A stretch of 64,000 bases of DNA from Nitrosomonas sp. (GCA_016703745.1 JADJBK010000006.1:1674001-1738000), one strand, 5' to 3'. Shown: positions 36,898 through 45,407, counted from the first letter of the stretch. The notes: a model not told the origin generated them from the letters alone. Numbers and translations are program-made.

Positions 36898-38046
36898 TTA
36901 ATTTGACAAAATCTCTATTATCTTGTGTATTTGCACATCAAAAACGGGATAATGCTCGATAAATCGTGCGCAGGCATCGCGACCAGCAAGTAGCTTAGAT
37001 TTATCTCTGGAAAGCTTCTCAAAGAGACCGACGAGGGCGTCCACATCACGATACGGCACTCCCCACGCAGCTCCAGTCTCAATGAACTCTTTAGCCGTTT
37101 CAACCTCACTATTCACAATGAACGGTACGCCAAAGAAAATACAGTCCCCCCATTTATTGGACTCTGCCTGACGGTTAATTGGAACATCCGGGTCGTAATA
37201 GGTCAGAACAACGTCGCTTGCTGGATAAAGAGCCAGAGCATCGCGCTGCGGAATTTCACCATAAAAAATAACCAAAGGATGAGCAATTAACTCACGACCT
37301 GCGTCTGTATCAACAATACCTGCGATATGCATCTTTACCTTAAAATCTCGATTCTCGAGCCTTCGAAGTGCTTCCAAAAAGATCGGAGCGCCACGAGTAT
37401 CAACCAGCCATCCGTTTGCATATACTACGAGATCAGCGTCAGGGCGTTGCGGTGCTAAGCGACGGGCGGCCTCAAAATCTTCGAGGGTTGGTGTGTTGCG
37501 TAACACAATCATATTTTCGCCGCGCCAATCATATCGTGTCCAACCTGGGATGATATGCAAGGTGCAGTTACGCGAAGTCCACTTTTCCAGAGATTGCAGT
37601 AGTCGATGCAATGGTCCAGGAAGATGCAGAATCATTGAAAACCGGTCTGCGTCATCAAATACCACCTTTGCTCCTGTGACAAATGCTGCTATCCGTGCGG
37701 GAAACGCGGTCTCCCAGCCGAGGCAGAACAATACCCGGCCACGGCCAAGTAGCAGCACCCGCCAGAACACTACCAACATCCAAATCGGGTACATCAATCG
37801 AGCTTTGCGAGTGACATGGCCACCGCCGTGTAGAATAGCTTTTTCCTGAACCTCAGAATCACTCCAGGCTAACTCTTGCATCTCACCCGGCACTCGCTCC
37901 CAGCCAAAAAACAATACCCGATAACCTGCTTGCCGGAAAATTGGGATCATCTTGGCAAGCCTTGGTCTTTTACGTGGCGCTGGAAGTGGCGCGAGCATGA
38001 CAATTTCTTTTTCTATCAGATCAGATGCGTGATTTAGCGATGACAT
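36898..38046 (-). CDS. Glycosyltransferase (GT-B fold)
   Basis: 382 residues. IVMLAPLPAPRKRPRLAKMIPIFRQAGYRVLFFGWERVPGE suits a GT-B N-domain. VVYANGWLVDTRGAPIFLEALRRL and the ALYPASDVVLTYYDPD donor-site region suit the C-domain. Sugar and linkage are unknown. It overlaps the flippase gene by 26 bp, so the two are coupled. Confidence 0.8.
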   Translation of the reverse strand: MSSLNHASDLIEKEIVMLAPLPAPRKRPRLAKMIPIFRQAGYRVLFFGWERVPGEMQELAWSDSEVQEKAILHGGGHVTRKARLMYPIWMLVVFWRVLLLGRGRVLFCLGWETAFPARIAAFVTGAKVVFDDADRFSMILHLPGPLHRLLQSLEKWTSRNCTLHIIPGWTRYDWRGENMIVLRNTPTLEDFEAARRLAPQRPDADLVVYANGWLVDTRGAPIFLEALRRLENRDFKVKMHIAGIVDTDAGRELIAHPLVIFYGEIPQRDALALYPASDVVLTYYDPDVPINRQAESNKWGDCIFFGVPFIVNSEVETAKEFIETGAAWGVPYRDVDALVGLFEKLSRDKSKLLAGRDACARFIEHYPVFDVQIHKIIEILSN

Positions 38047-39199
38047 TTAATACTCCAAAACCAAGGGCAGTGCGCAAAACCCAGTTTGCCGCACTCATAA
38101 TTGCAACAATGTAGACAAGTTGCACAATACTGCCCTGATACATGAAAAAGAATCCAACAGCAACCGCTACAAGGATGACGAGTTGCCCCATGATCAGCAG
38201 ATCGTGCTGGTGCGGTTGTCCAAATACCCCGACATAGGCACTGGGAAATGTGTAAAGTGTTCGGGCTATACAAACGAGAAAGAACACGACACGCAAGATG
38301 GGGTCAGACTCTCCTGCTGCCGGACTGACAATGGTCCAACCCACCCAACCGATCCCGTGCACTACAGCGGCGTAGGCAACTGCTCCAAACCCGATTAGCC
38401 AACCGCGCGACCTGAGGAATGACATGAACTGATCGTGATTGTCACGCACCCATGGGCCGATCAAAAAGGCCAGGTACCCATTTGCCAGCGAGATCGGAAA
38501 TAGAAAGAACGTGGCATGGGTAAAATAGCTGGCTCCTTCCTCCGCAGTTCCCAATCCATTTACTACCAGTTGCTCAGCATAAACTGCAAGTGCCAGCAAC
38601 AGCGATGTCACCATAAATCTTATTCCGATAGCATAAAGTGTCGAACGGGGCTCAGGAGCCTGTGGAAACAAGTGAGAGGGCGGCAACCGCCAGAGCATAA
38701 TCGCTGAGAGAATTACCATCATCAGCATTATTGCAACTACCAGCGTATCGAGCGGCAGTTGCGTGTCGGTTAAAATAAATAACAGAATTGCGATAAATAC
38801 GAGAATCTTCCAGCCCTGTTCAGCAATCTGAGCAGGGAAACGCTGATGGTGCGACCGAAAATATTGAAGAAACGTCATCGTTCCGGCTGATGCCATCGCC
38901 AGCAGAACCGCCGTGGCCCAGTGTCCCAGAAACCCTAGCCACCAGACAAGCGTACCCACCCCAAGCGCCAGAACTGGAACCTGCAAGGCGATCAACCGCA
39001 GCAACAGGCTCGAAGATTGGCGGCTGCGAACAAGCACCTGTTCAAGGCCAACAAGGCACACCACTCCGCTTATCCCCACGAGGGCTCGCACTTCAGCCCA
39101 GCGGGCGATACTTTCGGCAGAAAGCGCCTTAGTGATCAGAACGTCAGCAAGCAGGAGCGATGCGAGCCCGGAAAGATAGATAAAACTTGAATGTAACAT
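38021..39199 (-). CDS. Polysaccharide flippase-like membrane protein (Wzx)
   Basis: 392 residues, nearly all hydrophobic, with about 11-12 helices. The layout is that of MATE/Wzx-type repeat-unit flippases, which move undecaprenyl-linked repeat units across the inner membrane. Wzx proteins share little sequence, so the call rests on topology and position between the polymerase and glycosyltransferase genes. It shares 1 bp with the polymerase gene. Confidence 0.78.
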   Translation of the reverse strand: MLHSSFIYLSGLASLLLADVLITKALSAESIARWAEVRALVGISGVVCLVGLEQVLVRSRQSSSLLLRLIALQVPVLALGVGTLVWWLGFLGHWATAVLLAMASAGTMTFLQYFRSHHQRFPAQIAEQGWKILVFIAILLFILTDTQLPLDTLVVAIMLMMVILSAIMLWRLPPSHLFPQAPEPRSTLYAIGIRFMVTSLLLALAVYAEQLVVNGLGTAEEGASYFTHATFFLFPISLANGYLAFLIGPWVRDNHDQFMSFLRSRGWLIGFGAVAYAAVVHGIGWVGWTIVSPAAGESDPILRVVFFLVCIARTLYTFPSAYVGVFGQPHQHDLLIMGQLVILVAVAVGFFFMYQGSIVQLVYIVAIMSAANWVLRTALGFGVLNVIAKSRI

Positions 39200-40473
39200 T
39201 ATCGTGGGCTTAATCTAAAAAACAATCCTCTACGATCAAGATGAACACCATAAACAAAGTAAAGAAAAATTAGCCCGAAAAGCCCATTATTCAATATCTG
39301 AAATGGTTCTGTTGCTGGGATAATTCCGATATAAAAAAACAAGAAAGATAAAAACATTACCCAAAAGTTAGATTTCGGAACGACGATCAGCATTACTCTT
39401 GAAAGCTCAATCAGCTTTAACAACAAAAGTGTCACAAATGGTACGCCAATAATTCCGTAATTATGATATATGGATGCCCATAAGGCGATTGGAGCTGTAC
39501 CACGAGATGTACCGTACATGTACTCAAAAACCTTATGCGAAAGATCGCTTCCCTTTACGCCAGGAATATACCCAAACAATACTCTTGCCCACTCTGTACC
39601 ATATTGAATTGGAATATTGTATATATACCGAAATCCCTCAATTGTACCAATTTGATTATCTAGAAAAACTCTAGATAGTAACTCACTGAATCCGTCTAGT
39701 AACGTGATATCTTTTGTTCGCCCTAATGCTACAGAGAAAATGGTAAATAGAATAAGAAACGTACTGATGATCGGAATCAGATACTTAAGTTGTAATTTTC
39801 CTGTATAAAACAGGAATAGCAATAGGGAAGTAATGCAAAAGAAGAAGTGTGTACGCTGCCCTGTTCCGAGAATCGACCACAAGAAGAATGGAATGGTCAA
39901 GACCAGGAAAATAGAAAGAGCCAATTTTCCATATTTCGCAGCAATTGCAAAGCTTAGGGCAAAATAAGAGATAGGGTAAATAGTATTCTTAAATTGATTG
40001 ACGACTCCTGCACCCGTGTATGTATCGCCAGAATACGATGCAAGACGTGCGCTAGTAAAATCTTCAGAGCCACCCGATAAAGCTAAGAAAAATAAATTAT
40101 AGCCAACTAAATACTGAAAATATATAAAGATAATAAGAGCACATATTAATAAGGCTAGCACAAGTGATATAAACTTTTCTTGCTTATCTGGAACTGGTGT
40201 TTTCGCTGCCCATACACGGCTAATATAAATTTCTCTTTTGTAATTGTGGCTTATTAATACATGAATAAAAATGGCTATAAAAAAAAGAACGATTGAGAAG
40301 AGGTGCTGATAGTCATCTTCTCTCATTAGGTTTAGATTAAAAATCACCCCTTGAGAAAATACCCCAGAGAATAAAATGAACAATAATGTTGGGTTGAGAA
40401 TCCTGTTTTTCCATAGTAGAGCACAAGAAAATATTGTTACTGACAACACAAATAGAACGATAAATGCGAGCAT
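39199..40473 (-). CDS. O-antigen/exopolysaccharide polymerase (Wzy)
   Basis: 424 residues with about 10-11 membrane helices and a long periplasmic loop (~250-330, with GFRYIYNIPIQYGTEWARVLFGYIPGVKGS). Low G+C and high Phe/Ile/Leu content are usual for Wzy proteins, which join repeat units on the periplasmic side. Its base composition is clearly more A/T-rich than its neighbours, a common sign of transfer in polymerase genes. It is the first gene of the leftward run. Confidence 0.8.
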   Translation of the reverse strand: MLAFIVLFVLSVTIFSCALLWKNRILNPTLLFILFSGVFSQGVIFNLNLMREDDYQHLFSIVLFFIAIFIHVLISHNYKREIYISRVWAAKTPVPDKQEKFISLVLALLICALIIFIYFQYLVGYNLFFLALSGGSEDFTSARLASYSGDTYTGAGVVNQFKNTIYPISYFALSFAIAAKYGKLALSIFLVLTIPFFLWSILGTGQRTHFFFCITSLLLFLFYTGKLQLKYLIPIISTFLILFTIFSVALGRTKDITLLDGFSELLSRVFLDNQIGTIEGFRYIYNIPIQYGTEWARVLFGYIPGVKGSDLSHKVFEYMYGTSRGTAPIALWASIYHNYGIIGVPFVTLLLLKLIELSRVMLIVVPKSNFWVMFLSFLFFYIGIIPATEPFQILNNGLFGLIFLYFVYGVHLDRRGLFFRLSPR

Positions 40474-40973
40474 ATTTGACCTTTAACTGTTACATTCCAA
40501 GCGATTATTGAAATTACGGTGACAGTTTACTAAATACACTTGGCTTATTAAAACTGGTTGCTGAGGGGGTGTTTCTCCGCGATAGCGGCTTCGTTCAATT
40601 AACGGCAATACTTGGATCGCGTCCGGTGGGCACACTGCGGCGTTGTTCGTCGTCGCCATAGTCCCGGCTATGACTCCTCCTCTTGCCTTGCATCCCGCCA
40701 GACGCGCCCAATTGTCACCCTTATTTCTTCACGGCTCCTGATAATCCAGGAAAAAGTGCAACTAGCTGCTGACGTGGATCCACTTAATGAAGGTATCCAT
40801 GGCGGCCCTGGCGCTGGCTGCCTTGGGGTGATTAACCAGAAACCAATGGGGTCAGACTCCATTGGTTCCTGCCGTTAATTACGCACTGTTTGTTGGTAAG
40901 GTTCTCATGAACGTTTTCTAAAATGGATTTGAGGTTGATTTATATCGCTGATCGGTTGTTAATCAGAGGTTCT
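40474..40973. other. 500-bp intergenic region upstream of the polysaccharide operon
   Basis: It holds the expected operon promoter and a GC-rich stretch (40560-40730) with no coding signal and dyads such as CATAGTCCCGGCTATG. The style is that of a dispersed intergenic repeat, but I cannot prove repetition within this window. A short hairpin is listed separately at 40841. Confidence 0.45.
40841..40867. repeat. Perfect 9-bp hairpin
   Basis: AACCAATGG (40841-40849) and CCATTGGTT (40859-40867) are exact inverted repeats with a 9-base loop containing GTCAGACT. No T tract follows. It could be a weak terminator for hicBA (leftward) or part of the intergenic repeat. Confidence 0.5.
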
Positions 40974-41195
40974 TTAGGCTCGCAATGCCGCAATGAAGTT
41001 TTCTGGCGAGACGCCAGCTTGCTTGAGCATTCCAGCCAAAGTTCCAACTTTCAACTCATGATGGTTGGGTACAACACAACCAGAAGAGCCCTTTCTAAGC
41101 ACGAGATGGCTTCCACGTTGTCGGGTAACTCCATATCCCAGCCGTTCCAGCGCCCTTACGGCTTCTGCACCCGAAACGACGGGTAGTTTAGGCAT
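40974..41195 (-). CDS. hicA: HicA toxin
   Basis: 73 residues. SGAEAVRALERLGYGVTRQRGSHLVLRKG with the conserved GSH catalytic His, and VPNHHELKVGTLAGMLKQAGVSPENF, define a HicA mRNA interferase. It overlaps hicB by 8 bp and is placed downstream of it (hicB first). Confidence 0.95.
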   Translation of the reverse strand: MPKLPVVSGAEAVRALERLGYGVTRQRGSHLVLRKGSSGCVVPNHHELKVGTLAGMLKQAGVSPENFIAALRA

Positions 41196-41394
41196 GTTCT
41201 GTGACTTGGAAGGTAGTTAACAACGGCCGGGTGAAAACTGTCATCGGAAATTCTTCAAGGTAGAGTTCAGTAGCCTCGCGCAAATTAGTTAAGGCTTCTT
41301 CAACGGTCTCACCTTGGGTGCTTGTTCCGGTTTCAGGATTAAAAGCAACATAGCCGCCCTCAGGCGCTGGTGTTAAGACTGCAGAAAGTTCCAT
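41188..41394 (-). CDS. hicB: HicB antitoxin
   Basis: 68 residues, the short form of HicB. AVLTPAPEGGYVAFNPETGTSTQGETVEEALTNLREATELYLEE is the partial RNase H-like fold that blocks HicA. There is no room for a C-terminal DNA-binding domain, so autoregulation may depend on another factor. Confidence 0.93.
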   Translation of the reverse strand: MELSAVLTPAPEGGYVAFNPETGTSTQGETVEEALTNLREATELYLEEFPMTVFTRPLLTTFQVTEHA

Positions 41395-41576
41395 AATTTC
41401 GCTCCATTTACTAAATTGTCAGGTTAAGGCTATTTACAAATAACAGCAAGCAAATCAAGAATCAACGGATAGCGTAAAGGGTTGGCTTCCGATCACCATT
41501 AGGAACCACCTGTCTGTTTCTGCCCCTTTCGTTTGGCGTTGCCTCAATAGCCATTCCATAGCTAACCGCACCAATC
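41395..41576. other. Gap with a possible transposable-element tail
   Basis: A leftward frame at about 41501-41560 reads LAMEWLLRQRQTKGAETGGS, which loosely recalls the ends of some reverse-transcriptase or intron proteins. Too short to assign. Confidence 0.25.
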
Positions 41577-41690
41577 CTTCCTCATCTGTTTAAACAAGTC
41601 GTAAGCACTAACCGGCACTTTTTCATTTTTTGTTTTTAATAGATGCCTGGCCTTGCCAATTGCATTCTCAATAATCTATAGGGCATGAAT
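41577..41690 (-). pseudogene. HepT fragment
   Basis: This stretch is about 90% identical to 45736-45845, the middle of the intact hepT gene (LLKTKNEKVPVSAYDLF part). Start, active site and end are absent. With the mntA fragment at 42580-42816 it shows that a second mntA-hepT copy once stood here and was disrupted by the MNT/HEPN pair now between them. Confidence 0.85.
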
Positions 41691-41692
41691 AG

Positions 41693-41719
41693 GTGTTGCG
41701 GTTGATTATTGAGCGCGCC
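41693..41719. repeat. 27-bp direct repeat, left copy
   Basis: Begins GTGTTGCGGTTG and ends TTGAGCGCGCC. The same 27 bases in the same direction occur at 47332-47358. Together they bracket the MNT/HEPN array (about 5.6 kb apart). Confidence 0.9.
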
Positions 41720-42238
41720 TTACTTTTTGCTATTCAAAATTTGTGGCCATGCGGCAGATTCAATACGCGATTGTGCAAATTGGTTGATTGTATTGTAAGT
41801 GGCAATCAGCAATGCCACTCCGGTATGCGCCTGATTTAATGCGAAGGCAAATTCTTCCGCATCCCGCATGTACTCATGTATCAATTTATTACGCAAATTG
41901 CGCACATCCAGCCATTGGATCACGGATGCCAATAATCCCAGCTTTTCAGCCTTGTTTAGATTATCGAGTGCGCTTCCCGTTTTTTCAGCCAGTAACCGCA
42001 ATAATGAAGGCAGCAGCTTGTCGCCCAGTGTATCTTGCAGGCGCCCGAATCTTGAAACAAAGGCGTCCAGCCGTTCAGACAAATCATCATCATCCTCAAG
42101 CTGCCGCACCCAATTCGCATCTATTGTTGAAGTGAATAGCCGCACGTCGGTTTTTAGCAATAACTCGCCTTCACGCCGAGCAATATCCAGCAATGAAACG
42201 AATCTTTTTTTCTCAAGCAGCCTCATCTCTGCGCTCAT
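41720..42238 (-). CDS. HEPN protein of MNT/HEPN pair 6
   Basis: 172 residues, helical. Shares FVSRFGRLQDTLGDKLLPSLLRLL with the HEPN proteins of pairs 1 and 5, and a similar block in pair 3. RNKLIHEY at about residue 130 is the R-x4-H-x-Y motif: in HEPN RNases, R and H catalyse RNA cleavage, and in HepT the Tyr is the residue AMPylated by MntA. The protein should be the toxin silenced by the MNT partner encoded just upstream (4-bp overlap). Not of the same subfamily as the classic HepT of pair 2. Confidence 0.82.
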   Translation of the reverse strand: MSAEMRLLEKKRFVSLLDIARREGELLLKTDVRLFTSTIDANWVRQLEDDDDLSERLDAFVSRFGRLQDTLGDKLLPSLLRLLAEKTGSALDNLNKAEKLGLLASVIQWLDVRNLRNKLIHEYMRDAEEFAFALNQAHTGVALLIATYNTINQFAQSRIESAAWPQILNSKK

Positions 42239-42561
42239 AACCTTACCCCTGTTTGGCGCGCTATTTCATGTATCGGCTGCCGTGCCGTTGTTGCGTCGAT
42301 GAGAATCAAATCGATTTTTTGGTCACCTAACCGCATCTGAAGTTCACTGGTTAAGCGACACGCACTGACAACCCGGTCAGGCAAACTTTTTTTAGTCTCC
42401 ACCAGCAAATCAATGTCCCCGCCTTTTGCATCCCCCCGAGCTCTTGAGCCAAATAGATAAACGCTCGCATCATCACCCAGTAATGCGTTAACTGATTCTT
42501 TAATGGCTGTAATTTCTACTGTTGATAACCTTACTGCGTGGTTTGCGTCGCCGATATTCAT
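42235..42561 (-). CDS. MNT nucleotidyltransferase of pair 6
   Basis: 108 residues, a minimal nucleotidyltransferase. YLFGSRARGDAKGGDIDLLVE holds the GS-x10-D-x-D signature, with the Ser for the nucleotide and Asp residues for metals. It would AMPylate or otherwise bind its HEPN partner as antitoxin. Its start is 19 bp from the mntA fragment. Confidence 0.88.
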   Translation of the reverse strand: MNIGDANHAVRLSTVEITAIKESVNALLGDDASVYLFGSRARGDAKGGDIDLLVETKKSLPDRVVSACRLTSELQMRLGDQKIDLILIDATTARQPIHEIARQTGVRL

Positions 42562-42579
42562 CGTTTCAGCCCCGATAGT

Positions 42580-42816
42580 TCATAGAACGACTGCCCTCAC
42601 CCAAACGCTTTGGTAAAAATTTGCCAACGCCAGATTGTTCTGACCCGTAAGCGGGATTCCTTCATCAACTACGGTGGCATTAATACCGAGCCCGCCACGA
42701 TACAAATCAACAAGATCAATGTTGTCGTCGTTTGTTGCCAGCGCCTGCGCGAGAAGGCGCCTGATTTCTTCCCGCTTGCCCAAATTTTCCCAGCCATTAT
42801 TTGTTGTATTAGCCAT
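42580..42816 (-). pseudogene. mntA 3' fragment (MntA of pair 2 type)
   Basis: The readable part from NNGWENLGKREEIRRLLAQALATNDDNIDLVDLYRGG through GQNNLALANFYQ is almost the same as residues ~53-120 of the MntA at 45962. The catalytic N-terminus (GSRARG...DWD) is missing, and the end diverges (SVWVRAVVL). An ATG can still start it, so a short peptide may be made, but it cannot be a catalyst. It overlaps the next HEPN gene by 8 bp. Confidence 0.85.
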
Positions 42817-43288
42817 TTATCCGTCGTTCAGCTTCCGCTATCATTTTATTGGCAATATTAACAAGTGTAGGCACAAAAGCATGTCCCGTATTCAAAGCAT
42901 GTGTGAGCACTTCCATGTCCTCTATATATTCATGGATCATCTGATTTCTTAGCTGACGCATCGTTATCCATTCATCTGCCGATCTTAGAAAACCCAGCCG
43001 TTCGGCTCGATCTAAGTTGTCAATGACTGCTCCAGGTTTTTCACCAAGAACTATAAGAAGCGTAGGGAGTAATTTGTCGCCAACTGTATCTTGCAGGCGC
43101 CCGAATCGGCTGACAAAGGCTTCGACACGTTCTGCCAGGTTGAGATCGGTATCAAGTTTTTGAGCGCGCTCGCACGTGAAAGGCTGTTCAAAAAGCTGTT
43201 GATCCGTAATGAGAAGGTACCGACATTGTTTGTATGTTACGCGAATTAGAAAGCTTAGGCGCAGCTGGATTTTTTTACCAAATGTCAT
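42809..43288 (-). CDS. HEPN protein of MNT/HEPN pair 5
   Basis: 159 residues. VEAFVSRFGRLQDTVGDKLLPTLLIVLGEK and RNQMIHEY (R-x4-H-x-Y) identify the same HEPN subfamily as pairs 1 and 6. The N-terminal 60 residues differ from pair 6, where partner choice may lie. It overlaps its MNT gene by 4 bp. Confidence 0.83.
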   Translation of the reverse strand: MTFGKKIQLRLSFLIRVTYKQCRYLLITDQQLFEQPFTCERAQKLDTDLNLAERVEAFVSRFGRLQDTVGDKLLPTLLIVLGEKPGAVIDNLDRAERLGFLRSADEWITMRQLRNQMIHEYIEDMEVLTHALNTGHAFVPTLVNIANKMIAEAERRING

Positions 43289-43584
43289 AACAGCATTCCC
43301 TCCTCGAAGGCAATGCCATGGATAGGCAGATGCTTTAGATTGGGTGCTGAGAGTAAAACGTCTACTTTCCGCCCATGCATCAGACGACTCACTTTAGCGG
43401 AAAACGTGGCGGCCAGTAGGGCAGGGTTTTCCACGGGTTCGGTCAATTCGAGCATCAGGTCGCAGTCTCCTCCAAGTGCTTCATTGTCTAGTCTGGAGCC
43501 AAAAAGCCACACACGGGCGTGGCTTCCCGCCAGTTGGATGGCAAGTTCGTGAATGGCCTGGGATTGTTGTTTGGTCAAACGCAT
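43285..43584 (-). CDS. MNT nucleotidyltransferase of pair 5
   Basis: 99 residues. VWLFGSRLDNEALGGDCDLMLE carries the GS-x10-D-x-D signature. The first residues MRLTKQQSQAIHELA are shared in style with the MNTs of pairs 1, 3 and the lone gene. Its product ends GIAFEEGMLL, close to pair 1 (DIAEKEGVML), so the two are paralogues. Confidence 0.87.
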   Translation of the reverse strand: MRLTKQQSQAIHELAIQLAGSHARVWLFGSRLDNEALGGDCDLMLELTEPVENPALLAATFSAKVSRLMHGRKVDVLLSAPNLKHLPIHGIAFEEGMLL

Positions 43585-43634
43585 GGTGGATGTGATTCCT
43601 TGTCATTTAAGTTCGCAAGTAACGAGGGTGGAAA

Positions 43635-43850
43635 TCATTGTTCTGCCTTGTTCGTATCTTGCATGCGCCCGAATCTTGAAACAAAGGCGTCCAACCGTTC
43701 AGCCAAATCATCATCATCATACTCAAGCTGCCGCACCCAATTTGCATTTATTGTTGAAGTGAATAGCCGCATGTCCGTTTTTAGCAATAACTCGCCTTCA
43801 CGCCGAGCAATATCCAGCAATGAAACGAATCTTTTTTTCTCAAAAAAACA
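43635..43850 (-). pseudogene. Fragment of a pair-6-type HEPN gene
   Basis: Bases 43660-43850 are over 90% identical to 42040-42230 (the N-terminal part of the pair 6 HEPN, DIARREGELLLKTDVRLFTS), then the sequence breaks off before the catalytic motif. It is a recent partial duplicate. Bases 43851-43930 beyond it contain a further worn HEPN-like piece related to 44770-44840. Confidence 0.85.
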
Positions 43851-44010
43851 CGCTTCAACTCAACAAATGTAGAATTTTCAGCAATGGGTTCCTGTTTTAA
43901 CAACAATTTCAAACAGAGCGTTCCCCATCACCAGCCTCAATGCCTTGCGTGGCTTGGTTCTCAACCGATCTCAACCGATCAGCCTGTGATGCTGCGGCAT
44001 CAATATGTCT

Positions 44011-44337
44011 TTAGTGGTCATATTTTGATTTTTCTTGTGTGTCGTCATTCAGGCTAATGGCCTGCGCCTTGGCAAGAGCAACAAATGGGCTGCTCAACGC
44101 GTCTGGAGAAGTAACCAGCACATCCACAGGTAGTTGAAGGGCTTTTTCGAGTTGATTTTTGATTTGTGCGCGCTGCAACAACCCCAAACGCGGGGTGGTC
44201 TCAACAAGCAGATCAATATCTCCACCTTGGCGCGCGTCGTCCAGCCGCGATCCATATAGCCAGATCCGACACGCCTCTCCTGCCAGTGCTTGAGTGATAC
44301 TGACTATGATGGAAACTTGTTGGGAGGTTAGGCGCAT
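44011..44337 (-). CDS. Lone MNT nucleotidyltransferase
   Basis: 108 residues with IWLYGSRLDDARQGGDIDLLVE, so the active site is intact. No complete HEPN gene follows; only degenerate HEPN pieces lie at 43635-43930. It may now be an orphan antitoxin that could act on a neighbour's HEPN. Its ATG overlaps the stop codon of the aminotransferase remnant. Confidence 0.85.
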   Translation of the reverse strand: MRLTSQQVSIIVSITQALAGEACRIWLYGSRLDDARQGGDIDLLVETTPRLGLLQRAQIKNQLEKALQLPVDVLVTSPDALSSPFVALAKAQAISLNDDTQEKSKYDH

Positions 44338-44560
44338 TCTGTGGAGCTCGAATGTGATGATGTCAATAACGCGGCAACAATACTTTCTTGCTCTGTACGA
44401 GTCAATGTTGGTCCCATCGGCAAACTCATCACACGCTTGGCCCTCTCTTCTGCGATGGGAAAGCTGCCCTCAGGCTTATTGAGGCAAGAAAAAACGGGTT
44501 GTAGATTAAGTGGAATGGGGTAATGCACAGCGGTTGGAATGCCCGCTTCGTTTTATCTTT
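44328..44560 (-). pseudogene. C-terminal remnant of a DegT/DnrJ/EryC1 sugar aminotransferase
   Basis: A leftward frame reads GIPTAVHYPIPLNLQPVF, SFPIAEERAKRVMSLPMGPTLT and ends at TAA 44328. This is the standard C-terminal block of PLP-dependent nucleotide-sugar aminotransferases used in O-antigen synthesis. All upstream parts are missing. It overlaps, in another frame, the end of the HEPN gene of pair 3, so it was joined to that gene. Confidence 0.85.
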
Positions 44561-45028
44561 TAAATGCGGAAAGTGCACATTTATGTAGTCATGCACTGTT
44601 TGATACAGCTCTCTCATCTGTGATGCGCCTTCCATAAACCGGTTGATCGCACTGATTCGCAATTCCGGGTCATCTGGGTATTCGTGCGCAATTGCATCGC
44701 GGGCAACGCGAAGTTTTTTCCATCCTTCTGTAGATGGAATTGCACCAATACGTTCAAGCCGATTTAATTTTTCGACAAAGGTAGAATTTGCGGCTATCGG
44801 TTCCTGTGCCAGCACCAGTATCAAAGGCAAAACCTTCTCCCCCATTGAGTCCTGTAATTTGGCAAAGCGATAAGCGATTTGATCAAGAATCCGCAGGGTA
44901 TCTTTATCTATTTTGGCCTTGGCGGATAAAGGAAGATGTTTCTGTATATCCACTAAGCTCTGATTAAACACTTCCGCATGAATTTTGCATTCCGCCAGAT
45001 ATAGGAGCATTGACTGTTCCGGCGTCAT
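44429..45028 (-). CDS. HEPN protein of MNT/HEPN pair 3 (3' end replaced)
   Basis: 199 residues. The HEPN part (~1-155) has FAKLQDSMGEKVLPLILVLAQEP and RDAIAHEY, keeping R-x4-H-x-Y. The last ~40 residues (after DKTKRAF) are read out of frame from the aminotransferase remnant, so the natural end of the protein has been lost or replaced. The catalytic region is complete, so it may still work. It overlaps its MNT gene by 4 bp. Confidence 0.8.
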   Translation of the reverse strand: MTPEQSMLLYLAECKIHAEVFNQSLVDIQKHLPLSAKAKIDKDTLRILDQIAYRFAKLQDSMGEKVLPLILVLAQEPIAANSTFVEKLNRLERIGAIPSTEGWKKLRVARDAIAHEYPDDPELRISAINRFMEGASQMRELYQTVHDYINVHFPHLKDKTKRAFQPLCITPFHLIYNPFFLASISLRAAFPSQKRGPSV

Positions 45029-45336
45029 AGTTGCACACCTTCTTGCTTGGCAATATGATAGATCGGCATGTCAAAGGAGGATTGCCGACGTTTGACAATG
45101 ATGTCTATCTTTTCATCCTCAAATGGAGCACTACTTTGCAGCTGCGTAATCATGTCAATTTTGCTCGAAATAATTTCATCAGGATGGGTAAGTGATGTTT
45201 CAATCAGGAAATCATAATCCCCACCTTTTTTCTCATCATCAACGCGGGAACCGAATAGCCACAGCTTTACATCCTCACCAAAATATCTGCGTGCAAGCGC
45301 CTTCACGATACTCAATTGGTTGGCAGTAATTCTCAT
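45025..45336 (-). CDS. MNT nucleotidyltransferase of pair 3
   Basis: 103 residues. LWLFGSRVDDEKKGGDYDFLIE has the GS-x10-D-x-D signature. C-terminal IYHIAKQEGVQL agrees with the other MNTs. Probably AMPylates the HEPN partner encoded next. Confidence 0.87.
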   Translation of the reverse strand: MRITANQLSIVKALARRYFGEDVKLWLFGSRVDDEKKGGDYDFLIETSLTHPDEIISSKIDMITQLQSSAPFEDEKIDIIVKRRQSSFDMPIYHIAKQEGVQL

Positions 45337-45407
45337 TTAATCCAGAGGATTGGAGTCAAACCTTGCATAAAAATAAAAGGGGACGTCATCTATTTCCTAT
45401 GCTTGTC

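Noticed and set aside
41501..41560. Group II intron maturase tail
   Set aside because: About 20 residues with only vague similarity and no intron RNA structure nearby.
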